A stretch of DNA of 64,000 nucleotides from Streptomyces cyaneus (GCF_004028635.1 NZ_RQJW01000006.1:558001-622000), one strand, 5' to 3'; shown: positions 42,823-51,557, counted from the stretch's first letter. Notes: generated from the sequence alone by a model not told the origin. Numbers and translations are program-made.

Positions 42823-43488
42823 TCAGCCGTCGGCCTTCGCCACGCCGATCGGGCAGGACACCCCGGTCCCGCCGATTCCGCAGTACCCGGCCGGGTTCTT
42901 GTCGAGGTACTGCTGGTGGTACCCCTCCGCCGGATAGAACGCCCGGCCGTCCACCGGAAGGACCTCGGTCGTGATCGTGCCGTAGCCCGAGCCCGTCAGG
43001 ACCTTCTGGTACGACGCGCGGGAGGCCTCGGCCGTCTTGGCCTGTTCCGGGCTGTGGGTGTAGATCGCCGAACGGTACTGGGTGCCGACGTCGTTGCCCT
43101 GGCGGAAGCCCTGTGTGGGGTCGTGGGCCTCCCAGAAGGTCTTCAGGAGGCGCTCGTACGAGATCACGCTCGGGTCGAAGACCACGCGGACGACCTCGGT
43201 GTGGCCGGTCAGGCCCGAGCAGACCTCCTCGTAGGTGGGGTTCTCGGTGTGGCCGCCCTGGTAGCCGACCAGGGTCGTCCACACGCCCGCCGGAAGCTGC
43301 CAGAACTTACGCTCGGCGCCCCAGAAGCAGCCCAGACCGAAGTCGGCGATCTCAAGACCCTCGGGGTAGGGGCCGAGGAGCGGGTTGCCGAGGACCGTGT
43401 GGCGGTCGGGGACCGTGAAGGCCGGCTCGGGGCGGCCCTGCAGCGCCTGCTCGGGAGTGGGCAGGACGGGCGTACGGCCGAAGAGCAT
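42823..43488 (-). CDS. msrA: Peptide-methionine (S)-S-oxide reductase
   Basis: Reduces the S-epimer of methionine sulfoxide in oxidised proteins. The 221-residue protein has the catalytic GLGCFWGAERKFW, the GYQGGHTENPTYEEVCSGLTGHTE segment and FWEAHDPTQGFRQGNDVGTQYRS. The C-terminal GYCGIGGTGVSCPIG carries the resolving cysteines. The N-terminal ~40 residues are typical of actinobacterial MsrA. The ATG at 43488 has AAGGAA 6 nt upstream; the longer open frame to 43530 is not conserved. Confidence 0.96.
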   Translation of the reverse strand: MLFGRTPVLPTPEQALQGRPEPAFTVPDRHTVLGNPLLGPYPEGLEIADFGLGCFWGAERKFWQLPAGVWTTLVGYQGGHTENPTYEEVCSGLTGHTEVVRVVFDPSVISYERLLKTFWEAHDPTQGFRQGNDVGTQYRSAIYTHSPEQAKTAEASRASYQKVLTGSGYGTITTEVLPVDGRAFYPAEGYHQQYLDKNPAGYCGIGGTGVSCPIGVAKADG

Positions 43489-43678
43489 GAGGGTTCCTTC
43501 CTCGCGGGACTCACGGGACTCGCGGGTCACGGGCTCCCCGGACCTCGCGGGCCGGGGCCACGGCTGCGGTACGTCGGCAGGGGCAACTCCCCACCGGGCG
43601 GTACCCCCTTCAACGTACGGCCGCGTCCTCAGATTCCGCCCCGCGCCCTCGCCCGGTCGACGGCGGCAGTGAGGTCGC

Positions 43679-44797
43679 TCAGTGCGGCAGCGTCGCCGGG
43701 CTGCCGCCGTTCGCCTCGTAGCCCGCCACTGCCAGCGCGCGGTAGACCGCGAACTCCGCTGCCGGGTCGGGGGAGAGGGTCCAGGGGAGCGCGCCTACGT
43801 GGCCGTCGACCGCTATCAGCTGGTTCATGGCCTCCGCCCAGCGTTCGCCGCGGACCAGGAAGAAGACCAGCAGATGGCGTACGTGCGCCAGCATCGGGTC
43901 GTCGGGGCGGGCCGCGTGCACCGCGTACAGCGCGCCGTGGATCGCCTTCGTCACGACCTCGCTCTGGTAGAAGCCACTGACCAGGTTCACCTCGGGCAGA
44001 TGCTCGAAGACGGCGAAAAGCGGCATCGCGGCGAGGAGGGAGCCCTGGGGTGCGCGGGCCGCGGCCGCTTCCGCGAAGTCGTATGCGAGCTTGCGCGAGC
44101 CGTGCCACTTCTCGCACCAGTAGTGCAGGGCCGCCAGGTGTGCGCCCATGTGGGCCGGGGCGCGGTCCAGGATCTTCAGCCAGAGCTGCTCGAACTCCGG
44201 CTGGGAGTAGGCGAGTCCGCGCGCGACCGACAGCTCGATGATGTACGGGATCGGGTCACCGGGGGCGAGCAGCGCCGCGTCGCCGCACGCCGACTTCGCC
44301 TCCTCCATGATGATCCGGAACTCGTCCGTGCCCGGCGTCGCCGTGCGCCACGCCTGCTGCACCAGGAACTCCGCGTGTACGGCCGCCCCGCCCGCGTCCT
44401 TGGGCTGCTCGGCCCGCCACACGCGCAGCCACTGCCCGCCCGGCGACTCGCTGACCCCGCCCGGCCGCTGCTGCAGCTCCAGCGACGCGGCGCCGGCGAA
44501 GGCCTGCACCCGCTGCCAGCGCACCTCGCCCTCCGCCTCCGTGCCGGCCAGCAGCTGCGAGGCCGCGCGGTAGTCCTGGGTGCGCTGCACCAGGTCCAGG
44601 ACGTCCAGCAGGTCCTGGTCGGGGCCGGGCATGCGGATGTCCAGCTCCTCCTGCAGTACGAAGCCGTAGTTCGCCGGGTCCGCGGCGTCCGGGTGGCCCG
44701 GCGGGACCTGCTCGATCATGCCCCGCCGACGCCTCATGAACGGCACCACCACAAAGCCGATCATGACGAGCGCGATCAGGACCCAGAGAATCTCCAT
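43679..44797 (-). CDS. Membrane-anchored protein of unknown function
   Basis: A 372-residue protein with one N-terminal helix (MEILWVLIALVMIGFVVVPFM) followed by a basic stop-transfer RRRRG, so the bulk lies in the cytoplasm. The body is alpha-helical, with TPR-like spacing (DYRAASQLLAG, EFEQLWLKILDRAPAHMGAHLAALHYWCEKWHGS), and resembles Streptomyces proteins annotated as DUF4034-type (from memory). It is divergent from metB with about 240 bp between. No catalytic motif is visible. Confidence 0.72.
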   Translation of the reverse strand: MEILWVLIALVMIGFVVVPFMRRRRGMIEQVPPGHPDAADPANYGFVLQEELDIRMPGPDQDLLDVLDLVQRTQDYRAASQLLAGTEAEGEVRWQRVQAFAGAASLELQQRPGGVSESPGGQWLRVWRAEQPKDAGGAAVHAEFLVQQAWRTATPGTDEFRIIMEEAKSACGDAALLAPGDPIPYIIELSVARGLAYSQPEFEQLWLKILDRAPAHMGAHLAALHYWCEKWHGSRKLAYDFAEAAAARAPQGSLLAAMPLFAVFEHLPEVNLVSGFYQSEVVTKAIHGALYAVHAARPDDPMLAHVRHLLVFFLVRGERWAEAMNQLIAVDGHVGALPWTLSPDPAAEFAVYRALAVAGYEANGGSPATLPH

Positions 44798-45035
44798 GCC
44801 TCCAGCGTTCCAGACGCCGCCGACAATTGGCCAACGAGGTCGGGAGCCTGTGGAAAAAGGGTTCTGTGCGGCTGGGTGGGGGTGCGCGTAGCGCCAACGG
44901 CCGGTGGGTGGGTCGGGGCCGCGCTGCGAGAGTGCGGCCGTGGGACCACCTCGTGTCCTGCCCTCGAGGGTGGGATTGCGCCGGGAAACCCCGCCGTCCG
45001 GCATCAGGTCCGTTCGCGCATTACGCTCGTTGCCC

Positions 45036-46190
45036 ATGAGCGACAGGCACATCAGTCAGCACTTCGAGACCCTGGCGATCCACGCGGGCAACACCGCCGA
45101 TCCCCTGACCGGCGCAGTCGTCCCGCCGATCTACCAGGTCTCGACCTACAAGCAGGACGGCGTGGGCGGCCTGCGCGGCGGCTACGAGTACAGCCGTAGC
45201 GCCAACCCGACCAGGACCGCCCTGGAGGAGAACCTCGCCGCCCTGGAGGGCGGGCGTCGGGGTCTCGCGTTCGCGTCCGGACTGGCGGCCGAGGACTGCC
45301 TGTTGCGTACGCTGCTCAGCCCCGGCGACCACGTGGTCATCCCCAACGACGCGTACGGCGGCACGTTCCGCCTCTTCGCGAAGGTCGTCGCCCGGTGGGG
45401 CGTGGAGTGGTCGGTTGCCGACACCAGCGATCCGTCCGCCGTACGGGCCGCCATCACCCCGAAGACCAAGGTCGTCTGGGTGGAGACCCCGTCCAACCCG
45501 CTGCTCGGCATCACCGACATCGCCGCCGTAGCCCAGATCGCCCGGGACGCGGGCGCGAAGCTCGTCGTCGACAACACCTTCGCCACGCCGTACCTCCAGC
45601 AGCCGCTGGCCCTCGGCGCCGATGTCGTGGTGCACTCCCTGACCAAGTACATGGGTGGCCACTCGGACGTCGTCGGCGGCGCCCTGATCGTCAGCGACTC
45701 GGACCTGGGCGACGAACTGGCCTTCCACCAGAACGCGATGGGCGCGGTCGCCGGGCCCTTCGACTCCTGGCTGGTACTGCGCGGCACCAAGACGCTGTCG
45801 GTGCGCATGGACCGGCACAGCGAGAACGCCACGCGGATCGCCGACATGCTCACCCGGCACGCGCGCGTGACGCGCGTTCTGTACCCGGGCCTGCCCGACC
45901 ACCCCGGTCACGAGGTCGCCGCGAAGCAGATGCGGGCGTTCGGCGGCATGGTCTCCTTCCAGGTCGCCGGTGGCGAGGAGGCGGCCGTCGAGGTCTGCAA
46001 CCGCGCCAAGGTGTTCACGCTCGGCGAGTCCCTGGGCGGCGTCGAGTCCCTCATCGAGCACCCCGGCCGCATGACCCACGCCTCCGCGGCCGGCTCGGCC
46101 CTGGAGGTCCCCGCCGACCTCGTCCGCCTCTCCGTGGGCATCGAGAACGTCGACGACCTCCTGGAGGACCTCCAGCAGGCGCTCGGCTAG
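45036..46190 (+). CDS. metB: Cystathionine gamma-synthase/-lyase family enzyme
   Basis: A PLP-dependent trans-sulfuration enzyme of 384 residues that joins O-succinyl- or O-acetylhomoserine with cysteine to cystathionine, or cleaves cystathionine. It shows YEYSRSANPTRTALE, AFASGLAAEDCLL, VETPSNPLLGITD, VVDNTFATPYLQQPL and the PLP-Lys in HSLTKYMGGHSDVVGG. The end GGVESLIEHPGRMTHA ... LSVGIENVDDLLEDL is diagnostic for the family. Cystathionine gamma-synthase and gamma-lyase cannot be told apart safely by eye. TACGCT ends 8 nt before the ATG, with no SD (leaderless pattern). Confidence 0.93.
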   Translation: MSDRHISQHFETLAIHAGNTADPLTGAVVPPIYQVSTYKQDGVGGLRGGYEYSRSANPTRTALEENLAALEGGRRGLAFASGLAAEDCLLRTLLSPGDHVVIPNDAYGGTFRLFAKVVARWGVEWSVADTSDPSAVRAAITPKTKVVWVETPSNPLLGITDIAAVAQIARDAGAKLVVDNTFATPYLQQPLALGADVVVHSLTKYMGGHSDVVGGALIVSDSDLGDELAFHQNAMGAVAGPFDSWLVLRGTKTLSVRMDRHSENATRIADMLTRHARVTRVLYPGLPDHPGHEVAAKQMRAFGGMVSFQVAGGEEAAVEVCNRAKVFTLGESLGGVESLIEHPGRMTHASAAGSALEVPADLVRLSVGIENVDDLLEDLQQALG

Positions 46191-46212
46191 TCCAGGGCCC
46201 CGCAGGAAGGGT

Positions 46213-46461
46213 TCACCAGCCCGTCAGTGGTGGAGTCGTCTCCGACGGCGGCTCCACCCACGGCTGGGCCAGCAGCGCCCACACCACGAACGTCACCGTC
46301 GCGGCGAACAGCAGCAGCCACATCAGGCGTACGGCGGCCGTCCTGCGGCGCAGCATGCGGCCACCGCGCCGCACGACCTCCGCATACAGCTCCGGCGGCA
46401 CCGACGGCGGCGTGCGCTCCATGATCCGCCGTGCGGCCGCCTCACGTTCGATGCGATTCAC
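46213..46461 (-). CDS. Small single-pass membrane protein paired with a sigma-like factor
   Basis: An 82-residue protein: an amphipathic N-terminus (VNRIEREAAARRIMERTPPSVPPELYAEVVRRGGRML), a basic patch RRRTAAVR, one helix (LMWLLLFAATVTFVVWALLA) and a short acidic outside tail. Its GTG overlaps the stop of the upstream sigma-like gene (GTGA at 46458-46461), so the two are translationally coupled. Size and topology fit a small anti-sigma or tuning partner, but no zinc motif is present, so this is inference. Confidence 0.75.
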   Translation of the reverse strand: MNRIEREAAARRIMERTPPSVPPELYAEVVRRGGRMLRRRTAAVRLMWLLLFAATVTFVVWALLAQPWVEPPSETTPPLTGW

Positions 46462-46970
46462 GGCGACGCCACCTTCGCTTCGAGCACGGTCGGTGCGGGT
46501 CCCCGCGGCGGATGCAGCAGGGTCGCCGTCGCCCGGTCGCAGATCGCGTGGACACGCTCCGTGGGCAGACCGAGCAGGGCCGCCGCCTGTTCCTCCGCGA
46601 CCCCCTCGTACAGCCGCAGCACCAGGATCAGGCGTTCCTGCGGGGAGAGCCGGGCGAGCGGGCTGTCGGGGTGCGGGCGGGTCCGGCCGAGGGCGCCCAG
46701 GCTGCCGTACTGATGCCAGGCGGCTCGGGAGAAGCGGGTGGCCAGGTACTGCCGGGCGCGGTCATAGGGGTCCTCGCCGCGCAGCCGGTCCCAGCACGCG
46801 TACGTGTGCGCGAGGGACAGCGTCAGCAGGCGCCGCGCGCGCGGGTTGTCGTCCGGGGGCTCCGCGGTGAGCAGCGTGGCGGCATGCAACAGCCGCCCTG
46901 CCGCGCCCGCGACAAACGCCTCGAACTCCCGGCCCCGGCGAGCATCCTGGGCCGCACGCCGTCGTCCCAC
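46458..46970 (-). CDS. ECF-like RNA polymerase sigma factor
   Basis: A 170-residue protein. The N-terminal helical part (GREFEAFVAGAAGRLLHAATLL ... ARRLLTLSLAHTYACWDRLRGEDP) resembles sigma region 2 of SigE/SigM-like ECF factors. The C-terminal part (LARLSPQERLILVLRLYEGVAEEQAAALLGLPTERVHAICDRATATL) is sigma region 4 with its helix-turn-helix. The GTG at 46970 is chosen because GGGAGGGG lies about 6 nt upstream; longer starts (for example ATG 47105) would read into intergenic repeats. It is coupled to a membrane protein. Region 2 is weakly conserved, so DNA melting ability is uncertain. Confidence 0.78.
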   Translation of the reverse strand: MGRRRAAQDARRGREFEAFVAGAAGRLLHAATLLTAEPPDDNPRARRLLTLSLAHTYACWDRLRGEDPYDRARQYLATRFSRAAWHQYGSLGALGRTRPHPDSPLARLSPQERLILVLRLYEGVAEEQAAALLGLPTERVHAICDRATATLLHPPRGPAPTVLEAKVASP

Positions 46971-47119
46971 CGAGCCCCTCCCGCCTGAACGCCCTGAGGA
47001 ACCGGCCCCCGCAGAAGGGGCCCCGGTTTCATATGAGGCCAGCGACAGCCCGGGGTCAAGAGCCGGGAGCGGCACCCATCCTGGAATGCCCGAGCCGGTA
47101 GGCATCCCCGAGTTGGGGG

Positions 47120-47395
47120 CTTCGCTTCTGGACGCCGGCCCCGGCAATTCAGCCTGTCCGGCGTTTGAGGACGAGGCTGTCACCGTCCCGATCCCCCGCC
47201 CACCCGCTGGGGGCTCTGCGCCACGCCGACGGTCACATCCCGACGCAGGCCCGGGCATTCCAGCCCGTCCGGCGTTTGAGGACGAGGCCCCTTCAGGGCC
47301 GAAGCGGGGGTCTGGGGGCGGCAGCCCCCAGGATGCGGGGTCGAAGGGGCGGCAGCCCCTGGAGGACGGGACGGGTAGGGGCGGCGGGGGCGAGA
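47120..47395 (+). repeat. Two direct copies of the ~100-bp dispersed repeat
   Basis: Copy one is incomplete (around 47125-47175). Copy two (47262-47395) runs from CAGCCCGTCCGGCGTTTGAG through GGCCGAAGCGGGGGTCTGGG and two stacked hairpins to GGTAGGGGCGGCGGGGGCGA. Both point the same way, unlike the convergent pair at 6087-6342. Confidence 0.85.
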
Positions 47396-47490
47396 TCCGA
47401 TGGGCCTCTGTCGCGCCGTCGGCGAAGCACCCCCACCGAATCGCGCTCCTCAGACGCCCCGCCAGTCAGAAGCGCCCCGCTAGTCAGCAG

Positions 47491-47562
47491 CCCCGCTCCA
47501 CAAAGCCCCGCTCCACAAAGCCCCGCTCCACAAAGCCCGCTTCACAGAGCCCCGCTCCAAAG
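47491..47562. repeat. Tandem 15-bp repeat
   Basis: Three perfect copies of CCCCGCTCCACAAAG (47491-47505, 47506-47520, 47521-47535) followed by two degenerate ones (CCCGCTTCACAGAG and CCCCGCTCCAAAG). It lies just downstream of the MarR gene stop. It is a likely length-variable locus. Confidence 0.9.
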
Positions 47563-47573
47563 ACCGCCGTCCC

Positions 47574-48098
47574 TCAAGACGCCGTAGGCGACTCCGCGCC
47601 CGCGATCCCCTGCGCCGCCATCCGCGAGGACAACGCGGTGTTGAAGCGAGTAAGGAGCGTGCAGAACGCCTCGCGCTCCTCCGGCGCCCAGTCGTGCGTC
47701 AGCTCGGCCATCAACTGACGCCGGGACGAACGCACTTCCTCCAGCCGCGACTGCCCGCGCGGCGACAGCTGGAGCACCACCGCGCGCCCGTCCTCAGGAT
47801 GCGAGGTCCGCTTGACGAGCCCCGTGTCGACGAGCGGCGCCACCTGCCGGGTGACCGTCGACGAGTCGATCCCCATGCTCGCGGCGAGCGCCTTGACGCC
47901 CATGGGACCTTCCTTGTCGAGGCGGTTGAGCAGCAGGTATGCGGCTCGGTCCATGGAGTTGCGCACCTGCCCGACCCCACCGAGCCGGGTCTGTTCGGCA
48001 CGACGGGCGAACACCGCCACCTCGTGCTGCAGCGTGTCGAGGAGACCGCTGTCAGCGACGGTCGTCATGTCCATCGACATTTCAGGTGTTGTGGGCAT
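47574..48098 (-). CDS. MarR-family transcriptional regulator
   Basis: A 174-residue MarR-type regulator. The dimer helices (LLDTLQHEVAVFARRAEQTRLG) precede the winged helix-turn-helix: LDKEGPMGVKALAASMGIDSSTVTRQVAPLVDTGLVKRTSHPEDGRAVVLQLSPRGQSRLEEV. Starts at 48098 or the ATGs at residues 8 and 11 are all possible; no strong SD marks one. It is divergent from ilvA, separated by 145 bp. Such regulators often control a neighbouring exporter or stress gene; ilvA and the DrrAB genes are candidates, unproven. Confidence 0.9.
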   Translation of the reverse strand: MPTTPEMSMDMTTVADSGLLDTLQHEVAVFARRAEQTRLGGVGQVRNSMDRAAYLLLNRLDKEGPMGVKALAASMGIDSSTVTRQVAPLVDTGLVKRTSHPEDGRAVVLQLSPRGQSRLEEVRSSRRQLMAELTHDWAPEEREAFCTLLTRFNTALSSRMAAQGIAGAESPTAS

Positions 48099-48243
48099 GG
48101 CCGGGGGCTCACTTCATGAAGGGGGTGCTGGGTTGGGGGACAGGGTACGCGGCCCGGACGCGGGGTGTACCGGCGCTGCGCAAACACATCTCGGTGCTTG
48201 GTCACACCAGGGCCTCGCGCCTGTGAACTGCGAGACTTGAGTC

Positions 48244-49473
48244 ATGAGCTACAGCACGGCTGACTCCTTGCCTCCCGTCACGCTCGACGACGTACGCGGC
48301 GCCCAGAAGATGCTGACGGGCGTGGCGCGGGTGACGGCGATGGAGGGCAGCAGGCACCTGTCCCAGCTGGTGGGCGCGCCGGTGCACTTCAAGTGCGAGA
48401 ACCTCCAGCGGACGGGATCGTTCAAGCTGCGCGGCGCATATGTCCGCATCGCCGGGCTGCTCCCGGAGGAGCGCGCGGCGGGGGTCGTGGCCGCCAGCGC
48501 CGGCAACCACGCGCAGGGCGTCGCCCTGGCGTCGTCGCTGCTCGGCGTGCGCTCCACGGTGTTCATGCCGAAGGGCGCCCCGCTGCCGAAGATCAGCGCC
48601 ACGAGGGACTACGGCGCCGAGGTGCGCCTGCACGGCCAGGTGGTCGACGAGACGCTGGCCGCCGCACAGGAGTACGCGGCCGAGACGGGCGCGGTGTTCA
48701 TCCACCCCTTCGACCACTCGGACATCATCGCGGGCCAGGGCACGGTCGGCCTGGAGATCCTCGAGCAGTGCCCGGAGGTGCGGACCATCGTCGTCGGCAT
48801 CGGCGGCGGAGGGCTCGCGGCCGGCATCGCGACGGCGGTGAAGGCGCTGCGGCCCGACGTGCGGATCGTGGGCGTACAGGCGGCGGGCGCGGCGGCGTAC
48901 CCGCCCTCGCTCGCGGCCGGGCGCCCGGTCGCGGTCGACAACCCGGCGACGATGGCCGACGGAATCAAGGTCGGCCGGCCCGGTGACGTGCCGTTCCGGA
49001 TCATCGGCGACCTGGTGGACGAGGTCCGCACGGTCACCGAGGACGAACTGGCCACCGCCCTGCTGCTGTGCCTGGAGCGGGCCAAGCTGGTCGTCGAACC
49101 GGCCGGCGCGAGCCCGGTCGCGGCGCTGCTGAGCGACCCCGGCGCCTTCGAGGGCCCGGTCGTCGCGGTGCTGTCCGGCGGCAATGTCGACCCGGTGCTG
49201 CTCCAGCGTGTCCTGCGGCACGGCATGGCCGCGCAGGGCCGCTACCTGGCCGTACGGCTGCGCCTGACGGACCGGCCGGGCGCGCTCGCCACGCTTCTCG
49301 GGGTGTTGTCAGTGGTGGACGCTAACGTCCTCGATGTGAGCCACGTACGGACCGACCCTCGGCTCGGGCTCACGGAGGCGGAGGTCGAGCTGCACCTGGA
49401 GACGAAGGGCACCGCGCACTGCGTCGAGGTCGGCCAGGCCCTGCGCGAGGCGGGCTACACGGTCATCGGCTGA
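48244..49473 (+). CDS. ilvA: Threonine ammonia-lyase (threonine dehydratase)
   Basis: A PLP enzyme of 409 residues that converts threonine to 2-oxobutanoate, the first step to isoleucine. The PLP Lys is in ENLQRTGSFKLRGA, the phosphate-binding loop is VGIGGGGLAAGI, and SAGNHAQGVA and VEPAGASPVAALL are present. A C-terminal ACT-like domain (~330-409: AVRLRLTDRPGALATLLGVLSVVDANVLDVSHVR) may give feedback control. Length and the ACT domain fit the shorter catabolic/biosynthetic class common in actinobacteria, which may be less Ile-sensitive than E. coli IlvA. Confidence 0.94.
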   Translation: MSYSTADSLPPVTLDDVRGAQKMLTGVARVTAMEGSRHLSQLVGAPVHFKCENLQRTGSFKLRGAYVRIAGLLPEERAAGVVAASAGNHAQGVALASSLLGVRSTVFMPKGAPLPKISATRDYGAEVRLHGQVVDETLAAAQEYAAETGAVFIHPFDHSDIIAGQGTVGLEILEQCPEVRTIVVGIGGGGLAAGIATAVKALRPDVRIVGVQAAGAAAYPPSLAAGRPVAVDNPATMADGIKVGRPGDVPFRIIGDLVDEVRTVTEDELATALLLCLERAKLVVEPAGASPVAALLSDPGAFEGPVVAVLSGGNVDPVLLQRVLRHGMAAQGRYLAVRLRLTDRPGALATLLGVLSVVDANVLDVSHVRTDPRLGLTEAEVELHLETKGTAHCVEVGQALREAGYTVIG

Positions 49474-49553
49474 GACGCGAGGCCCTAGGCGCGAGGCGCC
49501 GGCGGGCGAAAGCCCAGGTCGCACGCCCTTTGTCACTCGTTCGGGTAATTCCA

Positions 49554-49582
49554 TTGAGAGACGCGATACATCGCGTTATGGT
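49554..49582 (+). promoter_or_regulatory. Drr-type exporter promoter with an operator in the spacer
   Basis: TTGAGA (49554-49559), a spacer of exactly 17 bp and TATGGT (49577-49582) make a near-consensus promoter. The spacer contains the inverted repeat ACGCGAT-AC-ATCGCGT (49561-49576). A repressor bound there would block polymerase directly. TetR- and PadR-type regulators use such sites, and DrrAB exporters are often under their control (inference). Confidence 0.7.
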
Positions 49583-49688
49583 GTGTCTCGTATCCCCGCC
49601 GCACCGCTGAGCAATGGCGTGCTGCTAGCGGAACGAAAAGTGCAAACCCTAGGCTTTCCGAAGTTTCCCCGACGACGTGGAGATTCAT

Positions 49689-50666
49689 ATGCCAGGCGCC
49701 ATCTATGCCGAAGGCCTGGTGAAGACCTTCGGTGACGTAAGGGCTCTGGACGGCGTCGACCTCGATGTCCCCGAGGGCACGGTCCTCGGTCTGCTCGGGC
49801 CGAACGGCGCGGGCAAGACGACGACCGTCCGCTGTCTGACCACCCTGTTGCGCCCCGACAGCGGCTCGGCGGTCGTCGCGGGCATCGACGTCCTCAAACA
49901 TCCCGACGCCGTACGCCGCTCCATCGGCCTGTCCGGCCAGTTCGCGGCGGTCGACGAGTACCTCACCGGCCGCGAGAACCTGCAGATGGTCGGCCAGCTC
50001 TACCAGATGAAGGCGAAGGCGGCGAAGGCTCGCGCGGTCGAACTGCTGGACCAGTTCGACCTCGCCGACGCCGCCGACCGCCCCACCAAGACCTACTCCG
50101 GCGGCATGCGCCGCCGCCTCGACCTCGCGGCCGCCCTGGTGGTCTCACCGCCCGTGATGTTCATGGACGAGCCGACGACCGGCCTCGACCCGCGCAACCG
50201 TCAGCTGCTGTGGGAGGTCATAAAGCGGCTGGTCTCGGGCGGTACGACGCTGCTGCTGACCACCCAGTACCTCGAAGAGGCCGACCACCTCGCGCACGAG
50301 ATCGCCGTGGTCGATCACGGACATGTCATCGCCAAGGGCACCTCCGACCAGCTCAAGGCCCGCACCGGCGGCGAGCGCGTCGAGGTCGTGGTGCACGAGC
50401 GCGAGCACATCCAGCCCGCCTCCGAGGTGCTCCGCGGCTTCGGCAAGGGGGACACCACGGTCGAGGACCACATGCGCAAGCTCACCGTGCCCGTGACCGG
50501 TGGCGCCAAGCTCCTCGCCGAGGTCATCCGCGAGCTCGACACCCGCGGCATCGAGATCGACGACATCGGGCTGCGCCGCCCGACCCTCGACGACGTGTTC
50601 CTGTCCCTGACAGGACACCTGGCCGAGGCGAAGGACGAGGAGAACGGCAAGGAGGCCGTCAAATGA
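49689..50666 (+). CDS. ABC transporter ATP-binding protein (DrrA type)
   Basis: A 325-residue drug-export ATPase. The Walker A GPNGAGKTT, Q-loop-containing IGLSGQFAAVDEYLTGRENL, the signature YSGGMRRRLDLAAALV, Walker B VMFMDEPTTGLD and H-loop LLLTTQYLEEAD are intact. The ~100-residue C-terminal domain (HEREHIQPASEVLRGF ... RRPTLDDVFLSLTGH) is the DrrA-specific part. GGAG lies 6 nt before the ATG at 49689, which decides against a GTG at 49677. The permease gene overlaps its end by 4 bp. It is preceded by a strong promoter with an operator in the spacer. Confidence 0.95.
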   Translation: MPGAIYAEGLVKTFGDVRALDGVDLDVPEGTVLGLLGPNGAGKTTTVRCLTTLLRPDSGSAVVAGIDVLKHPDAVRRSIGLSGQFAAVDEYLTGRENLQMVGQLYQMKAKAAKARAVELLDQFDLADAADRPTKTYSGGMRRRLDLAAALVVSPPVMFMDEPTTGLDPRNRQLLWEVIKRLVSGGTTLLLTTQYLEEADHLAHEIAVVDHGHVIAKGTSDQLKARTGGERVEVVVHEREHIQPASEVLRGFGKGDTTVEDHMRKLTVPVTGGAKLLAEVIRELDTRGIEIDDIGLRRPTLDDVFLSLTGHLAEAKDEENGKEAVK

Positions 50667-51520
50667 GTTCCCTCACCGACGCGGTGCGGGTCGCACCGGC
50701 CGCCAACCCGGTCAGCCAGTCCGTCCGGGACTCGATCGTGGTCGCCAAACGCAACCTCATCCGGATGTCCCGGATCCCCGAGATGATCATCTACGGGCTG
50801 ATCCAGCCGATCATGTTCGTGGTGCTGTTCACCTACGTCTTCGGCGGCTCCATGCAGATCGGAAGCAGCACCAGCGCCGTCGACTACAAGAACTTCCTGA
50901 TGGCGGGCATCTTCGCGCAGACCGTCACCTTCGCCACCGCCAGTTCCGGTGCGGGCATCGCCGACGACATGCACAAGGGGCTCATCGACCGCTTCCGCTC
51001 GCTGCCGATGGCCAGGGGCGCGGTGCTGACCGGGCGCACCTTCGCCGACCTCGTCCAGACCGCTTTGACCCTGGTCGTCCTGGCCGTGGTCGCCCTGCTG
51101 GTCGGCTGGCGCATCGGCTCGGACGGAAGCACCAACGCCGGCAGGGTGCTGGGGGCCTTCGGGCTGCTGCTCCTGCTCGGGTATGCGTTCACCTGGATCG
51201 GTGCCCTGATCGGCATGTCCGTCCGTACGCCCGAGGCGGCCACGTCCAGCGGGCTGATCTGGCTCTTCCCGGTCACCTTCATCTCGAACGCGTTCGTGGA
51301 CACCAGCCACATGACCCCATGGCTGCGGCACATCGCCGAGTGGAATCCCTTCAGCGCCACCGTGCAGGCCTGCCGTGTGCTGTTCGCCAACCCGGGTCAG
51401 TCACCGTCGGACGCCTGGCCCATGCAGCACCCGGTCTGGGCCTCGCTGATCTACTCGGTCCTGATCATCGTGATATTCCGCACCCTCGCGGTACGGAAGT
51501 ACCGCTCGGCGACGGCGTGA
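50663..51520 (+). CDS. ABC transporter permease (DrrB type)
   Basis: A 285-residue ABC-2 permease with six helices (from about residues 44-64 to 255-275). It has the family phrase GLIQPIMFVVLFTYVFGGS near the first helix, NFLMAGIFAQTVTFATASSG, GLIDRFRSLPMARGAVLTGRT and the C-terminal ISNAFVDTSHMTPWLRHIAEWNPFS. Its ATG overlaps the ATPase stop (ATGA at 50663), so they are coupled. The substrate is unknown; doxorubicin-type DrrB is the namesake. An 11-bp hairpin follows. Confidence 0.94.
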   Translation: MSSLTDAVRVAPAANPVSQSVRDSIVVAKRNLIRMSRIPEMIIYGLIQPIMFVVLFTYVFGGSMQIGSSTSAVDYKNFLMAGIFAQTVTFATASSGAGIADDMHKGLIDRFRSLPMARGAVLTGRTFADLVQTALTLVVLAVVALLVGWRIGSDGSTNAGRVLGAFGLLLLLGYAFTWIGALIGMSVRTPEAATSSGLIWLFPVTFISNAFVDTSHMTPWLRHIAEWNPFSATVQACRVLFANPGQSPSDAWPMQHPVWASLIYSVLIIVIFRTLAVRKYRSATA

Positions 51521-51557
51521 CGACCTCCGCTGCGACGAACCCCCTGGCGTGACGAAA

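Larger units (their letters stand above)
46971..47573. other. 603-bp intergenic region built of repeats
   Basis: No gene is seen. From left to right: the sigma-like gene leader (to ~47110), a partial repeat unit (about 47125-47175, with GTCCGGCGTTTGAGGACGAG), a full unit (about 47262-47395), and a 15-bp tandem repeat (47491-47562). It then reaches the stop of the MarR gene. All nearby long frames are by-products of the G/C-rich repeats. Confidence 0.7.

Noticed and set aside
47010..47258. Long N-terminal extension of the sigma-like protein
   Set aside because: It is translated from dispersed repeats; a strong SD marks the GTG at 46970.
49689..51520. Exporter as part of a natural-product cluster
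   Set aside because: No synthase, tailoring or resistance genes surround it; neighbours are ilvA, greA and mca, which are housekeeping.
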